Assembly: GCA_947581755.1 (NCBI GenBank)
Contig: CANPVN010000011.1
Span: 1 to 47,533, forward strand
Direction of reading: 5' to 3'
Length of the DNA: 47,533 nt
From: an uncultured Clostridia bacterium
GTDB taxonomy: Bacteria > Bacillota > Clostridia > Christensenellales > Pumilibacteraceae
Part shown: one piece after another, positions 6,493 through 15,300 of the stretch
Position numbering within the stretch: the stretch's first letter is position 1
Layout: each line of letters starts with the position of its first letter
Notes under the pieces: generated by a model
What the model was told of the DNA's origin: nothing
What the model saw: the letters and a program-made list of their open reading frames with translations, nothing else
Database searches by the model: none
Made by a program: the position numbers and the translations under genes

Positions 6493-6498
6493 TACAAT
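6470..6498 (+). promoter_or_regulatory. Promoter of the small membrane protein gene
   Basis: TTGACT (6470-6475) and TACAAT (6493-6498) are separated by 17 bp, and the spacer is occupied by the second operator. Confidence 0.7.
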
Positions 6499-6529
6499 AC
6501 CAATATAATATTTATATAGGAGGCATTTT

Positions 6530-6748
6530 ATGCAAGCAGCACGTTTTCTATTGACTTTTTTTCTCGGTTTTTTGGGTAGTTTTATAATCAACCATACCAC
6601 ATTAAAGCCAAACGGCTGGAAATCCAGGACTTGTGCCTATTTCTTTTTGGGTTGCCTTACTTTGGGAATTTACAGTTTGGTTGCGTCTATATGCAACTTA
6701 ACATTCAAAGAAGATAAAGGAAGCAATATAGGCTACTTTAAGGATTAA
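6530..6748 (+). CDS. Small two-helix membrane protein
   Basis: A 72-residue protein with two hydrophobic segments (about residues 4-21 and 35-54) separated by a polar KPNGWKSRTC loop, and a conserved-looking C-terminus ending SNIGYFKD. The function is unknown. Its pairing with a divergent XRE repressor and shared operators resembles immunity or repressor modules of mobile elements, but a toxin, an immunity protein and a plain membrane factor cannot be told apart from sequence. The ATG has an AGGAGG site 8 bp upstream. Confidence 0.6.
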   Translation: MQAARFLLTFFLGFLGSFIINHTTLKPNGWKSRTCAYFFLGCLTLGIYSLVASICNLTFKEDKGSNIGYFKD

Positions 6749-7093
6749 GCCCATCCCCGAAACAGGGATATTCGATTATCCGTGATAACGGGTTAAACAA
6801 TCTCGGTATTTGCTTATTGTCTTTATGTGGCGGTGAAGTTTGGGTTTGTTTGGGAAATTTGTCGCTCTAAACGAAAAAAAAGAAGAGAGAAGGGAATGCG
6901 TTGCAGAAAACAAGGCGTTTCCTCTTTTTTTGCTTATGAATTATGCGCGAGGGCGTGGCAATTGCGAATGTGACGAAAGGTGTCGTGACAAAACGCTTTC
7001 TTTGGAGTATAATGGACTTACAAAAGACGCTCGTTTTTATTGACGAGATAAGTTGCAAAAATTTTATTATCCAAATAGAGAAGGAGACAAACG
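6749..7093. other. Intergenic stretch with one promoter
   Basis: No convincing gene was found. A GTG-started frame at 6840 encodes a low-complexity peptide and is rejected. A purine-rich tract followed by TTTCCTCTTTTTTT (about 6880-6932) may be an imperfect terminator. The promoter for the next gene is at 6985-7013. Confidence 0.4.
6985..7013 (+). promoter_or_regulatory. Promoter of the XRE membrane regulator
   Basis: GTGACA (6985-6990) and TATAAT (7008-7013) are separated by 17 bp. Confidence 0.65.
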
Positions 7094-7588
7094 ATGACTT
7101 TCGGAGAAAAACTCAAAAAATTGAGAAAGGACAACGACATAACGCAAGAGCAACTTGCCGACAAAATATTTGTCACGAGAACGGCGATATCCAAATGGGA
7201 GACGGGCAAAGGGTTCCCCGCAATCGACAGTCTCAAGGCGATTTCCGCATTGTTCGGCATAAGCATTGACGAGTTGATTTCCGACGCGGACGTTGAAAAT
7301 AAAAGGCTGCTCGATAAAAAGTTCTCGAACAGGCTTTATGTTGCGTCGGTTATTTGCTTGACGCTTGCGACGATTTTTTCTTTGGCGGCGTACTTTTTTC
7401 ATAATCGATATCTTATGATAGGAGGCGGCTTATCTGCGTTGGGCTATGTGATTTTCGGCTATTTTGTCAGACCCAAAGACAGGCGTTTTGCCGCAAAAAA
7501 ATTGCTTATCGCCTATATAATATCCCGAGTGGCGGTGTTGCTTTTCGTGATCGGGGTTATGATACTCACTTTTATCGAAATAGAATAA
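7094..7588 (+). CDS. XRE regulator with C-terminal membrane helices
   Basis: A 164-residue protein. Residues 1-66 are an HTH_XRE domain (FGEKLKKLRKDNDITQEQLA, VTRTAISKWETGKGFP, LFGISIDELI). The rest has three or four hydrophobic helices (about residues 80-97, 101-117, 131-160). Membrane-tethered XRE regulators of this layout are common in Firmicutes and are thought to sense envelope or small-molecule signals. No specific target is adjacent. The ATG at 7094 has an AAGGAG site. Confidence 0.8.
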   Translation: MTFGEKLKKLRKDNDITQEQLADKIFVTRTAISKWETGKGFPAIDSLKAISALFGISIDELISDADVENKRLLDKKFSNRLYVASVICLTLATIFSLAAYFFHNRYLMIGGGLSALGYVIFGYFVRPKDRRFAAKKLLIAYIISRVAVLLFVIGVMILTFIEIE

Positions 7589-7592
7589 TAAC

Positions 7593-7621
7593 TTGCCAAC
7601 CTTTGTTTTGTGTGATATAAT
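7593..7621 (+). promoter_or_regulatory. Promoter of the NimA-like gene
   Basis: TTGCCA (7593-7598) and TATAAT (7616-7621) are separated by 17 bp. Confidence 0.7.
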
Positions 7622-7652
7622 TCTCTTGAAAAATTTTTTTCGGGAGAGAATT

Positions 7653-8120
7653 ATGCGAAGGAATGAAAGAGAAATATCGGACAAAAAAGAGATGATAGAT
7701 GTACTTAAACGTTGTTCCGTTTTGAGGATTGCGTTTTTCGACGAGGGGTATCCTTATATCGTGCCTGTGTCGTTCGGAATCGAGGAAAAGGGCGATTATC
7801 CGATTTTGTATTTTCACTGCGCTCTCGAGGGTAAAAAACTCGACTGTATCGAAAAGAACGGCAACGTAGGCATAGAAGCGGATATTTATTACAAGACCGA
7901 GCCTTTGGGACACGGCATTACCGCGCGCTACGAGAGCGTCATAGGCTGCGGAAAAGTCAAAAGAGCGGAGGGCGAAGAGATAATCTCGGGACTGAACAGC
8001 ATATTTGCTCACTACGGTTATGAGGATTTTGACGTAAAGAGTTGCGCCTCATTGTCTCGCACGGCGGTTTTCGGGATAGTTTTACATTCTCTCACGGGGA
8101 AACGGAATCTTCCCGTATGA
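7653..8120 (+). CDS. Pyridoxamine 5'-phosphate oxidase-like flavoprotein (NimA-like)
   Basis: A 155-residue split-barrel FMN-binding protein of the NimA/COG3467 group. The start MRRNEREISDKKEM leads into the typical VLKRCSVLRIAFFDEGYPYIVPVSFG strand pair, and ILYFHCALEGKKLDCIEKNGNV carries the conserved histidine region. Family members reduce nitroimidazoles or act as general FMN/heme-handling reductases; the physiological substrate is not known. The ATG at 7653 follows GGGAGAG; a TTG at 7593 is part of the promoter. It is a single-gene unit, convergent with the following membrane protein. Confidence 0.8.
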   Translation: MRRNEREISDKKEMIDVLKRCSVLRIAFFDEGYPYIVPVSFGIEEKGDYPILYFHCALEGKKLDCIEKNGNVGIEADIYYKTEPLGHGITARYESVIGCGKVKRAEGEEIISGLNSIFAHYGYEDFDVKSCASLSRTAVFGIVLHSLTGKRNLPV

Positions 8121-8171
8121 CCGAGCCTTTCGGCGAGTCGGGCGTTAAACAGAACGGAGTTTTCGAAAGAG

Positions 8172-8199
8172 AGGACGTCTTGTCAGGCGTCCTTTGTTT
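8172..8199 (+). terminator. Probable terminator for the NimA-like gene
   Basis: AGGACG (8172-8177) pairs with CGTCCT (8188-8193), followed by TTTGTTTG. It overlaps the stop codon of the convergent gene. Confidence 0.4.
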
Positions 8200-9118
8200 G
8201 ATGGGCTTTTTTGATATTCGCGTTGGCTTTCAGGATCATCGCTATTCCCACAATGAGGGTAATGATACAGACAAAAGCGCCCGTTATGGCATTCATAACC
8301 GAAGCGTTGATGGAATTGTCGGTGTTGAACTCTTTGAGCATAGAGGATTGCAGAGCAAGCAAGGAAACCATCGCGTCGGCAAGTCCTATATCAGTGATCG
8401 CTTTTACCGTTATTTCGTCGGATTTTCTGTTTTTGAGGTATCGTATCACCGTTAAGACTACTTTATAAAAGGCGTAAAATGCGAAAGCGTATATGCTCAT
8501 TCCGCGGTGCGAGAACGAGGACGACTCCAAGACCATCGAGGCGATCGCAAATGACAGCACAAAGGGGAGAAAGGTGAGTAAAATTCCTATTCTCTTGTAA
8601 ACTACGGTGTCGCGGACAAAAGTCAACGAAGAGTCCTGACCGTTTTTTACGGCGCGGCGTCTCTTAAGATGATAACCGATGATACTTCCGCGCATTGTCA
8701 TCAATATCGCGTAGTATGCGGAAAGCGCGCCGAACCATATCGACCCCGAAGAAAAGGCGAGAACGGCGTTATATATCGTGAATGTCATATTCAGAACGAA
8801 GGAGCAAATCGAAAAGATGACGGCGCGATAACCGTATTCCGTAAGCAATCTGTTCCAGAACGGCTTTTGTTCGGTATTTTTCAGAATGAAAAATTTTATG
8901 TTAGGGAAATTGCGGATAAAACCGTAAACAGCGTATATAGCGGTTACGCCCATAATCGATAACAAGACCATACCCAAAGTTTCGTAGCGGGATAAATCGG
9001 AGTTCGTCATTATCACCATTCCCGATATCCAGGAAACGAAAGAGACGATGGCGATGATCGTCACGAACATAAAGGGCGGTCTTATTAAGAACTTTGCTGT
9101 TTTTTTGATAAATCGCAT
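8183..9118 (-). CDS. Multi-pass membrane protein, function unknown
   Basis: A 311-residue protein with about eight hydrophobic segments, starting PPFMFVTIIAIVSFVSWISG and ending CIITLIVGIAMILKANANIK. A basic loop HLKRRRAVKNGQ follows the fifth helix. I do not recognise a family signature. It starts 12 bp after the thiamine pyrophosphokinase stop codon, so the two are co-transcribed. A link to thiamine uptake is possible but not shown by sequence. Confidence 0.65.
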   Translation of the reverse strand: MRFIKKTAKFLIRPPFMFVTIIAIVSFVSWISGMVIMTNSDLSRYETLGMVLLSIMGVTAIYAVYGFIRNFPNIKFFILKNTEQKPFWNRLLTEYGYRAVIFSICSFVLNMTFTIYNAVLAFSSGSIWFGALSAYYAILMTMRGSIIGYHLKRRRAVKNGQDSSLTFVRDTVVYKRIGILLTFLPFVLSFAIASMVLESSSFSHRGMSIYAFAFYAFYKVVLTVIRYLKNRKSDEITVKAITDIGLADAMVSLLALQSSMLKEFNTDNSINASVMNAITGAFVCIITLIVGIAMILKANANIKKAHQTKDA

Positions 9119-9130
9119 AATTATTTCCGA

Positions 9131-9748
9131 TTAAAATTCCTCTATTATAACGAGAGTCCCTTCATGTACCGTTATGACGGCATGCTCCGAGACGATCTCG
9201 TTGCTGACTCCCAACGGTTCGTCGGGAATCAAAGTATATCCGTCGAGAGGATATTTGACTCCCGACAGAGAGACTCGCGTCGGCTTTTCGAAGGCGAACA
9301 CCGAAAGATAGCGACAGCCTTTTTCAAGCGTAGTTTCGCCGTTGCGCAACACTCTTACATTCATATCGTCTCCCGCAAGATAAACGTCTGTTCCCTGTTT
9401 GACAAGCCCCGCGACGAGAGAGATGTTTGCGATGGTATGAGAAAGTCTTTTGCCGCCGAGTCCGCCGTAAATGACGAATCGTTTATAACCGCGGGCTTTG
9501 CCTATCATGACTGCTTCCGCGGTATCGGTAAAGTCCTTTTCGGGCTTGAGTTTTATCATTTCGACGTTGTTCAAATCCTTTGGAACGGGGGAAGAATCGA
9601 AGTCTCCGATAATTATATCGGGTTTTATATTATTTCCGAGTAAAGTCACATATCCGCCGTCGGCTGCGATGACCAAATCAGCCTCGGTTCGAGAGAACTG
9701 CACTTTTTTCGCGCCCGAGGCTCCGACGATATAGCAAGTTCTTGCCAT
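9131..9748 (-). CDS. thiN: Thiamine pyrophosphokinase
   Basis: A 205-residue enzyme that converts thiamine plus ATP to thiamine diphosphate. Family motifs are clear: LVIAADGGYVTLLG, PDIIIGDFDSSP, KPEKDFTDTAEAV and the YGGLGGKRLSHTIANI nucleotide-binding region. A C-terminal beta-domain contains LGVSNEIV, the thiamine-binding part. Length fits the family. The ATG at 9748 has a strong AAGGAG site and a promoter; a longer frame to 9805 lacks one. It is the first gene of a two-gene unit with the membrane protein downstream. Confidence 0.9.
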   Translation of the reverse strand: MARTCYIVGASGAKKVQFSRTEADLVIAADGGYVTLLGNNIKPDIIIGDFDSSPVPKDLNNVEMIKLKPEKDFTDTAEAVMIGKARGYKRFVIYGGLGGKRLSHTIANISLVAGLVKQGTDVYLAGDDMNVRVLRNGETTLEKGCRYLSVFAFEKPTRVSLSGVKYPLDGYTLIPDEPLGVSNEIVSEHAVITVHEGTLVIIEEF

Positions 9749-9772
9749 GGAAATTCTCCTTATATTTATATT

Positions 9773-9801
9773 ATTATACCGAAAAAGAGAACAAAAGACA
9801 A
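9773..9801 (-). promoter_or_regulatory. Promoter of thiN
   Basis: On the minus strand TTGTCT (9801-9796) and TATAAT (9778-9773) are separated by 17 bp. Confidence 0.7.
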
Positions 9802-9828
9802 TCAAAATCGTTAATTTTTATAAAACGC

Positions 9829-9857
9829 TTGCATTTTCCGAATTATAGGTGTATAAT
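9829..9857 (+). promoter_or_regulatory. Promoter of the cobalamin-riboswitch unit
   Basis: TTGCAT (9829-9834) and TATAAT (9852-9857) are separated by 17 bp. Confidence 0.7.
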
Positions 9858-9865
9858 ATAACCAC

Positions 9866-10070
9866 AATTCGGCGATTGAGCGAATGAGACTTTTTTTGTC
9901 TCGAGAGCAGGGGAAGTACGGTGAAATTCCGTCGCAACAGTCATTACGGTTACAGTCCGATAGCCTGCCGTTCAACTCGGTTATTTATTACTGTGTTTCT
10001 TGGGCAAAAGGGGAAATCAAAGTAAGCGCGATCGTTTCGGACGCACCCTTTTCGGGCGCGTCTTTATTTT
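9866..10070 (+). ncRNA. Cobalamin riboswitch with downstream terminator
   Basis: The conserved core AGGGGAAGTACGGTGAAATT followed by CC (9909-9930), then GCAACAG, ACGGTTACAGTCCGAT (9946-9962 region) and GCCTGCC, match the adenosylcobalamin riboswitch. An expression-platform terminator follows: GACGCACCC (10040-10048) with GGGCGCGTC (10054-10062), one mismatch, then TTTATTTTTT. B12 binding is expected to shut off the two genes downstream. Confidence 0.88.
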
Positions 10071-10092
10071 TTATAAAGGAGATCGAAAATAT

Positions 10093-10536
10093 ATGAAAAA
10101 ACTTTTGGGATTTTTATTCTCGGTACTGAGCCTTTTGGCTTTATGTTGCGGCTTTGCCTGCGCTCCGTCGTCGGGCTACAACGGCGCAGAATTGATAAGC
10201 GTCTCGGGCACCACGATAGTTATAAGAGCCACCGAGACTTCGGGAACTTTGTACGACGCTCTCGAGGCGTTTGACGAGGCAGACCTTATCGATATCGATG
10301 GGGAAGAGGGGCAATACGGCTACTTTATCGAGGAGATAAACGGCTATAAACCCGTAAATAACGAGTTATTCGCTCTTTATACCACCCTCGGAGAATATAA
10401 AGGAGTCACATATTCCGATGCTTCCTGGGGAACTTACGAGTACGAAGGCAGAACCCTTGCCTCCGCCGCAAACGGAGTCTCGGGTACTCCGTTGGTTGAG
10501 GGAGAACTCTATATTATCGCGCTCTCTTCTTATTGA
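10093..10536 (+). CDS. DUF4430 lipoprotein, probable cobalamin-capture protein
   Basis: A 147-residue exported protein. Residues 1-24 form a signal peptide ending GFAC, a slightly atypical lipobox. The mature part has the DUF4430 pattern (SGTLYDALEAF..., GYFIEEINGYKPVNNELFAL, GVSGTPLVEGELYII), the domain also found in intrinsic-factor/transcobalamin C-terminal regions. Being directly controlled by a cobalamin riboswitch and placed 6 bp before an ECF S component, it probably binds corrinoids at the cell surface. That ligand is inferred from context and fold, not from visible binding residues. Confidence 0.8.
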   Translation: MKKLLGFLFSVLSLLALCCGFACAPSSGYNGAELISVSGTTIVIRATETSGTLYDALEAFDEADLIDIDGEEGQYGYFIEEINGYKPVNNELFALYTTLGEYKGVTYSDASWGTYEYEGRTLASAANGVSGTPLVEGELYIIALSSY

Positions 10537-10542
10537 TAACCC

Positions 10543-11235
10543 ATGACGACGAAAAAACTCGCGGCTTGCGCGGTGATGACTGCGTTGCTCCTCGTGCTTC
10601 AACTTGTTCTCGGCTATGTCTCGGGAGTGGAACTCGTTACCGTTTTTTTGCTGTGTTTTTGCTATACTTTCGGCATAACGTGCGGCATGATAACCGCCAC
10701 GGCTTTTTCGTTGTTGCGTTGCCTTATATGGGGCTTCGCTCCCAATGTTATCGTGCTTTATCTTGTTTACTATAATCTTTTCGCGCTGCTGTTCGGCTTT
10801 TTGGGATTTCATAAAAAACCACTGTGGCTGTGCCCATTGCTGTTGTCCGTCCTTATCGCAGTATCGGCGTACTTTGCCTCGGCGGGAGTCCCCGTAAGCA
10901 TTGTCTATCAAAGCAGAGTTTCCGTTATGCTGTGGATACTATATGCCGTAATGTCACTCATACTTGCGCTGTATGTCGGACTTATTATAAGCGGAAAAGG
11001 ACAAAAAAGCCAAGAGACCGCCGCAGTCACTGCGCTTGCGGCATTTTGTACCGTGATGTTCACTCTCCTCGATGATGTGATAACGCCGCTTATGCTCGGC
11101 TATTCTTTCTCCGCCGCAGTCATCTATTTCTATAACGGCTTCATCGCCATGTTGCCTCAGACTTTATGCGCCGCAATCAGCGTCTTTCTCTTATTCCATC
11201 CCCTGAAAACCCTTTTGCTTAAAGCAACGGTGTGA
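10543..11235 (+). CDS. ECF transporter S component, probably for cobalamin or a precursor
   Basis: A 230-residue hydrophobic protein with six or seven helices and the ECF S-component look (KLAACAVMTALLLVLQLVLG, ITCGMITATAFSLLRCLIWGF). S components bind a vitamin and dock on the shared EcfT/EcfA module, which is not in this window. Riboswitch control and coupling to the DUF4430 lipoprotein point to a corrinoid or the lower-ligand base as substrate. The gene is 6 bp after the lipoprotein stop codon. Confidence 0.78.
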   Translation: MTTKKLAACAVMTALLLVLQLVLGYVSGVELVTVFLLCFCYTFGITCGMITATAFSLLRCLIWGFAPNVIVLYLVYYNLFALLFGFLGFHKKPLWLCPLLLSVLIAVSAYFASAGVPVSIVYQSRVSVMLWILYAVMSLILALYVGLIISGKGQKSQETAAVTALAAFCTVMFTLLDDVITPLMLGYSFSAAVIYFYNGFIAMLPQTLCAAISVFLLFHPLKTLLLKATV

Positions 11236-11675
11236 TACCATATTGTCCAAGGCGCCATTCGTTAATGATATGGTTTACGATTTCTGTTGATTAATAAGTT
11301 ACAAGTTGTTTTTTTAAGACGCTGCTCTCGGTTTCTAACTCGAATTTGAAGTCCTATTTGTGATCGTAACAATAGGCGATATAACCGATCTTGCTTTTTT
11401 GACACTCTTGTCGAGCTTGGGGAGGCATTTATTAATCTAATTGCGCCATATTAATGAATTTAGGTGGTTTCAGCGAGGTATAAGCAAGGTAATAGAAAAA
11501 AATATATGGATTTGATATGTTCATCAAAGGTGTCGAGCGAGCGACTTTGAGAAATTTCAAATTATTCGATTTTCCGTTAACTAAAGTATGTGATTCTTTG
11601 TAATAAGGAAGCATAAATCATATTAATTCACTCGTCGGTTGGTGAAATATTAAGGAACGCGCAAAAAAATCATTG
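11236..11675. other. Gene-free stretch
   Basis: About 440 bases, A/T-rich, with only short frames. A minus-strand 60-codon frame (11432-11614) has no ribosome site and no recognisable motif and is rejected. A weak inverted repeat, ACCATAT/ATATGGT, spans about 11237-11275. No clear terminator for the ECF gene was found. Confidence 0.4.
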
Positions 11676-11704
11676 TTGACTTTTACGTCAAAACATTTTA
11701 TAAT
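11676..11704 (+). promoter_or_regulatory. Promoter of the NADAR gene
   Basis: TTGACT (11676-11681) and TATAAT (11699-11704) are separated by 17 bp. Confidence 0.75.
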
Positions 11705-11733
11705 ATATAATCAATATATAAGAGGTGTTATGT

Positions 11734-12222
11734 ATGGAACAATACAGAGACGTTTGGCTTGCCGAGAAAGTCGGCGAATTTATCGGATTTTATAACAGAG
11801 AATTCTTCTGTTTGGATAATTTTTCATCTTTTGGGTTTATTTACAGAGGGAAGTATTATCAGACGGTGGAACATGCCTATCAAAGTTTGAAGTTCGCTTA
11901 TACCTCGCCCGAGCTCGAAGAAAAAATCATCAATTGTTTTTCGGCTTATGACGCGCAAAAAATAGCTCATGAGAATACGACTTTGCAATCCGCAAGATGG
12001 GATGAAATTAAAGTTTTTGTGATGGAAGAACTTCTCAGAGCAAAAATCTCTCAACACCCTTATGTAAAGAAAAAATTGTTGCAGACCGTTGATTATACCA
12101 TTTGCGAGGACAGTCCAAAAGATGACTTTTGGGGCATCGGTCCTAATAGAGACGGACGAAACGAACTCGGCAAACTTTGGATGAAACTCAGGAAAGAAAT
12201 TCAAAACGAATCAAACATTTGA
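11734..12222 (+). CDS. NADAR family N-glycosidase (YbiA-like)
   Basis: A 162-residue protein with NADAR motifs: IGFYNREFFCLDNFSSFGFI, YYQTVEHAYQSLKF, RWDEIKVFVMEELLRAKISQ and FWGIGPNRDGRNELGKLWMKLR. NADAR proteins hydrolyse N-glycosidic bonds; some remove damaged riboflavin-pathway intermediates, and others reverse guanine ADP-ribosylation as antitoxins of DarT-like enzymes. No DarT homologue is adjacent, so metabolite repair is the simpler reading. The ATG at 11734 has an AGAGGTG site; an in-frame GTG at 11725 lies within that site. Confidence 0.85.
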   Translation: MEQYRDVWLAEKVGEFIGFYNREFFCLDNFSSFGFIYRGKYYQTVEHAYQSLKFAYTSPELEEKIINCFSAYDAQKIAHENTTLQSARWDEIKVFVMEELLRAKISQHPYVKKKLLQTVDYTICEDSPKDDFWGIGPNRDGRNELGKLWMKLRKEIQNESNI

Positions 12223-12298
12223 GTCGATTTGTTTTTGCGTTCAAAAAAACGTTATAAAGAAATTTGAAAAAAGAGCAAAAAAATTTTGTTGTTTATGC

Positions 12299-12327
12299 TT
12301 GCGTTACATAAAAGTTTGTGCTAAAAT
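12299..12327 (+). promoter_or_regulatory. Promoter of the giant surface-protein gene
   Basis: TTGCGT (12299-12304) and TAAAAT (12322-12327) are separated by 17 bp. Confidence 0.6.
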
Positions 12328-12362
12328 ACGCTATATAACTATATAAACGTATCGGAGAGTTT

Positions 12363-15300
12363 ATGGAAAAAAAGAGATATGTACCTATTGTATTTGTGGC
12401 GATTTTGGTGCTCCTTATTTCCGCAAGCGTATATATTGCTTGCGGCGGAATGTTATCTGCTTTTGGCAACAAAACATCGATTGTCAGTGACGATGGCATT
12501 AAGTGGGAAACGATAGATGGCAATAGCGATTATCTTACCGGTTCGTATATAGACGCTTTCGGCGTTCCTGCGATATCTATAACAAAAGTCGAAAGTGACG
12601 GCGGTTCGGAAGAAGGCGTAAATGTTTGGCAGATGTTCGATCGCAACTTCAATACAGCATGGCGCTCAGAAGCCACAGTTGCCGATGGAAAAACCGTCAA
12701 ATTGAGTGTCTTTTTCAGCGATCCTTATGAAATAGAAGGTTTTATCTATCAGGCGGATCGAAACAGCAAAGGATACTTCAGTAATCTTAAAATTTCATAT
12801 CACGATGAAAATGCCGTGGAACAAGATGGTTTTGTCGATTTGGGTACATTGAAATCGACTTCTACGAGCAATATTGTACATGTCACGTTGAAAGAAAAGA
12901 AAAAGATGACTGCCATTCGTCTCGAATGGTTGGAAACTCCAAAAGTAGAAAGAAATTGTGCGGCGGCAAAGGAATTGATATTTTTGCAGCCCAAAAACGA
13001 CAATGTGCAAAAAGTTCTTGATCTTTTCGATGATTATGCTCAGCTTGAACTCAAAGATACAGTAAACGAACCCGAAATAAAAAATCTTCGTGCCACTCTC
13101 GAGCAGAACAAAGAAGGAATTGCGTCATGGGATTCATTTGTCGATCCGTTATTGAACCGAGCGTCACAGATTCTCGCAAAGACACTTTCCGCAGATCCTC
13201 TTCGAGAGATGAGCACTGATCCCACGGCGCACAATGTTATTATGCGTGTAGGGGATATCGAGTCGTATGCTCGCGGTGTAATGAAATTCAGCACCTTTGG
13301 TACCAATCGTCAAGCTACCGGCATTTCGGCGACACCAAGCGATACCCTTATAGTTTATGTTGATGCAAAAGAGGGAGATCCGCTTCCCACACTTGTAACA
13401 ACTCAGCATTGGGGCAGTTACGGGTCTTGGAAAAGCAGCACATATACTCTTTATCGTGGAAGGAATGTCATAAGACCTCAGAACGTATACAATTACGCAT
13501 TCAAAGATAATACGGGTGACAATATTCCAATAGGCGGACCTGTATATCTTATAAATCCCTATTTGCCCGCAGAAGAAGCAAAAGAAGGCGAGAAAGGCAG
13601 ACAGTCGAGTGAGGTAAAAATATACTTCGAAGGCGGTGAGACCTTCCCTATTTTCAGAGAAGGTGATGAAGAAGAGACATACAAAAATTTTCTTAAAGAA
13701 TATGCGGACAGGGTGGAGCAAGACAGAATACTCAATGCCGAAACAGGCGCCTATAAAGTACTCGACCTTACCGAAGTTGTTTCTGACAGAGTTTTTGTCA
13801 CTGTGCAGGCATCTATGGCGAACAAACTGTATAATCTTCAGGATTACAGTCCTGAAAAAGCTTGCGACAATTGGGATCACTTTGTAGATATGCTTCTTCT
13901 TTCGGAAGGTGTAGTATTGATGGAAGATGGCGAAACCGAAGATTCGGATACGTTCAAGAAGCGATTGGAAGAAGTCGGAGCAAAATACGATCCTCGCAAC
14001 GAATGGCTTAACGTCAATATTAGGCTCATGCAGCCTTTCGGTGCAGCTTATGCGGCGGGTGATCATGTTGGAATTCAAGTAGATTGGGAATCTGCGGCAA
14101 TAACGGGCGGCCCGGGATTCGGTTGGGGTTATGCGCACGAAATAGGACATGAACTCGATATAGCCGAGCGATTAGTGGGCGAATGCAGCAATAACATGGT
14201 ATCGAAATTTAACGAGACCGTACTCGAAAAGACGGCTACACGAGGTGATTTTGCCGTCAATACGGCTACTCTTGCTCCCGACAATCATATTGATTCTTAT
14301 TGGAATACAAATCGAGGGAACTTCACATTTTGGTGGCTTATCGAAAGCTATTTTCCGGGTTATTGGGCAAAACTCGAAAACAGATATCGTTATGAAGATC
14401 TGTATCAATATATTCGAGACGAAAAAGGTTCAGAGAATATTAATGCCACCGAAAAGCAAATATACCTTTCTTCGTTGGTTACTGGTATAGATCTTTCTTA
14501 CTATTTCGAACGATGGGGTTATAACCTTGCGGTAAGCGATAAAATTTTTAAAGGATCCACCGCTTCTTCTCTTTTCAAACAGATGATGAAAGCGGCTAAG
14601 GATAAAAATCTTATAAAAGAAATCTCGGAGAATGAGTTGCCAAAATTGTGGTATCTCGATGCTGCAGAGTGGTGGGTGCGTTATTCGGGTGAAAATCATG
14701 GTGTTCTCTATGACAATAACAGCACAGCTCCCGAGATTACAGCTATTACGAAAAGCGGTAAAAACTATTCGCTTATGATAGGTGAGGATGAAAATTACAA
14801 TAATGCCAATCATTTGGGTTACGAAATTCAAGTGAAAGTCAATAATGAATGGAAGGTAGCGGGCTTTACTTACGGCAGAATGTTCTCGGATACAACCGAT
14901 TACGATGCAGAGGAGTACGGGGAGAATTTTGTACCTACATACAGACTTGTTTCGTACGACCGCGCATTAAAGGCGACACAACCCGGTACCCAAAGAACCT
15001 ATTCGGCGGAAGCGATAACCGAAGTATGTAAGCTGGTTCATGAAGGTGAGGAAACGACTTACAATTCGATAAGCGAAGCGGTAAGCCATGCTCAAGATAA
15101 TGATACAATTATTCTGCTTAAAAACAATTTTGAATCCGGCATAGTTATAAATAAAAAACTTACAATAAAAACAGATGGTAATTCCGTTACTGTGACAAAG
15201 AGCGGTTCCGAGCCTATTTTCACAATAGTGGAAGAAACAGAACAACAGGAAACAGAAGTCCCGGGAGAATTTATAGAAATAAAGCATAATGGAGATCTTA

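Noticed and set aside
422..6500. Complete prophage
   Set aside because: KilA-N and XRE genes are phage-like, but there are no integrase, portal, terminase or structural genes.
6840..7043. 67-codon frame on the plus strand
   Set aside because: It starts with GTG without a ribosome site, is low complexity, and runs through the promoter of the next gene.
11432..11614. 60-codon frame on the minus strand in the gap after the ECF gene
   Set aside because: There is no ribosome site, no promoter and no recognisable motif; it is A/T-driven.
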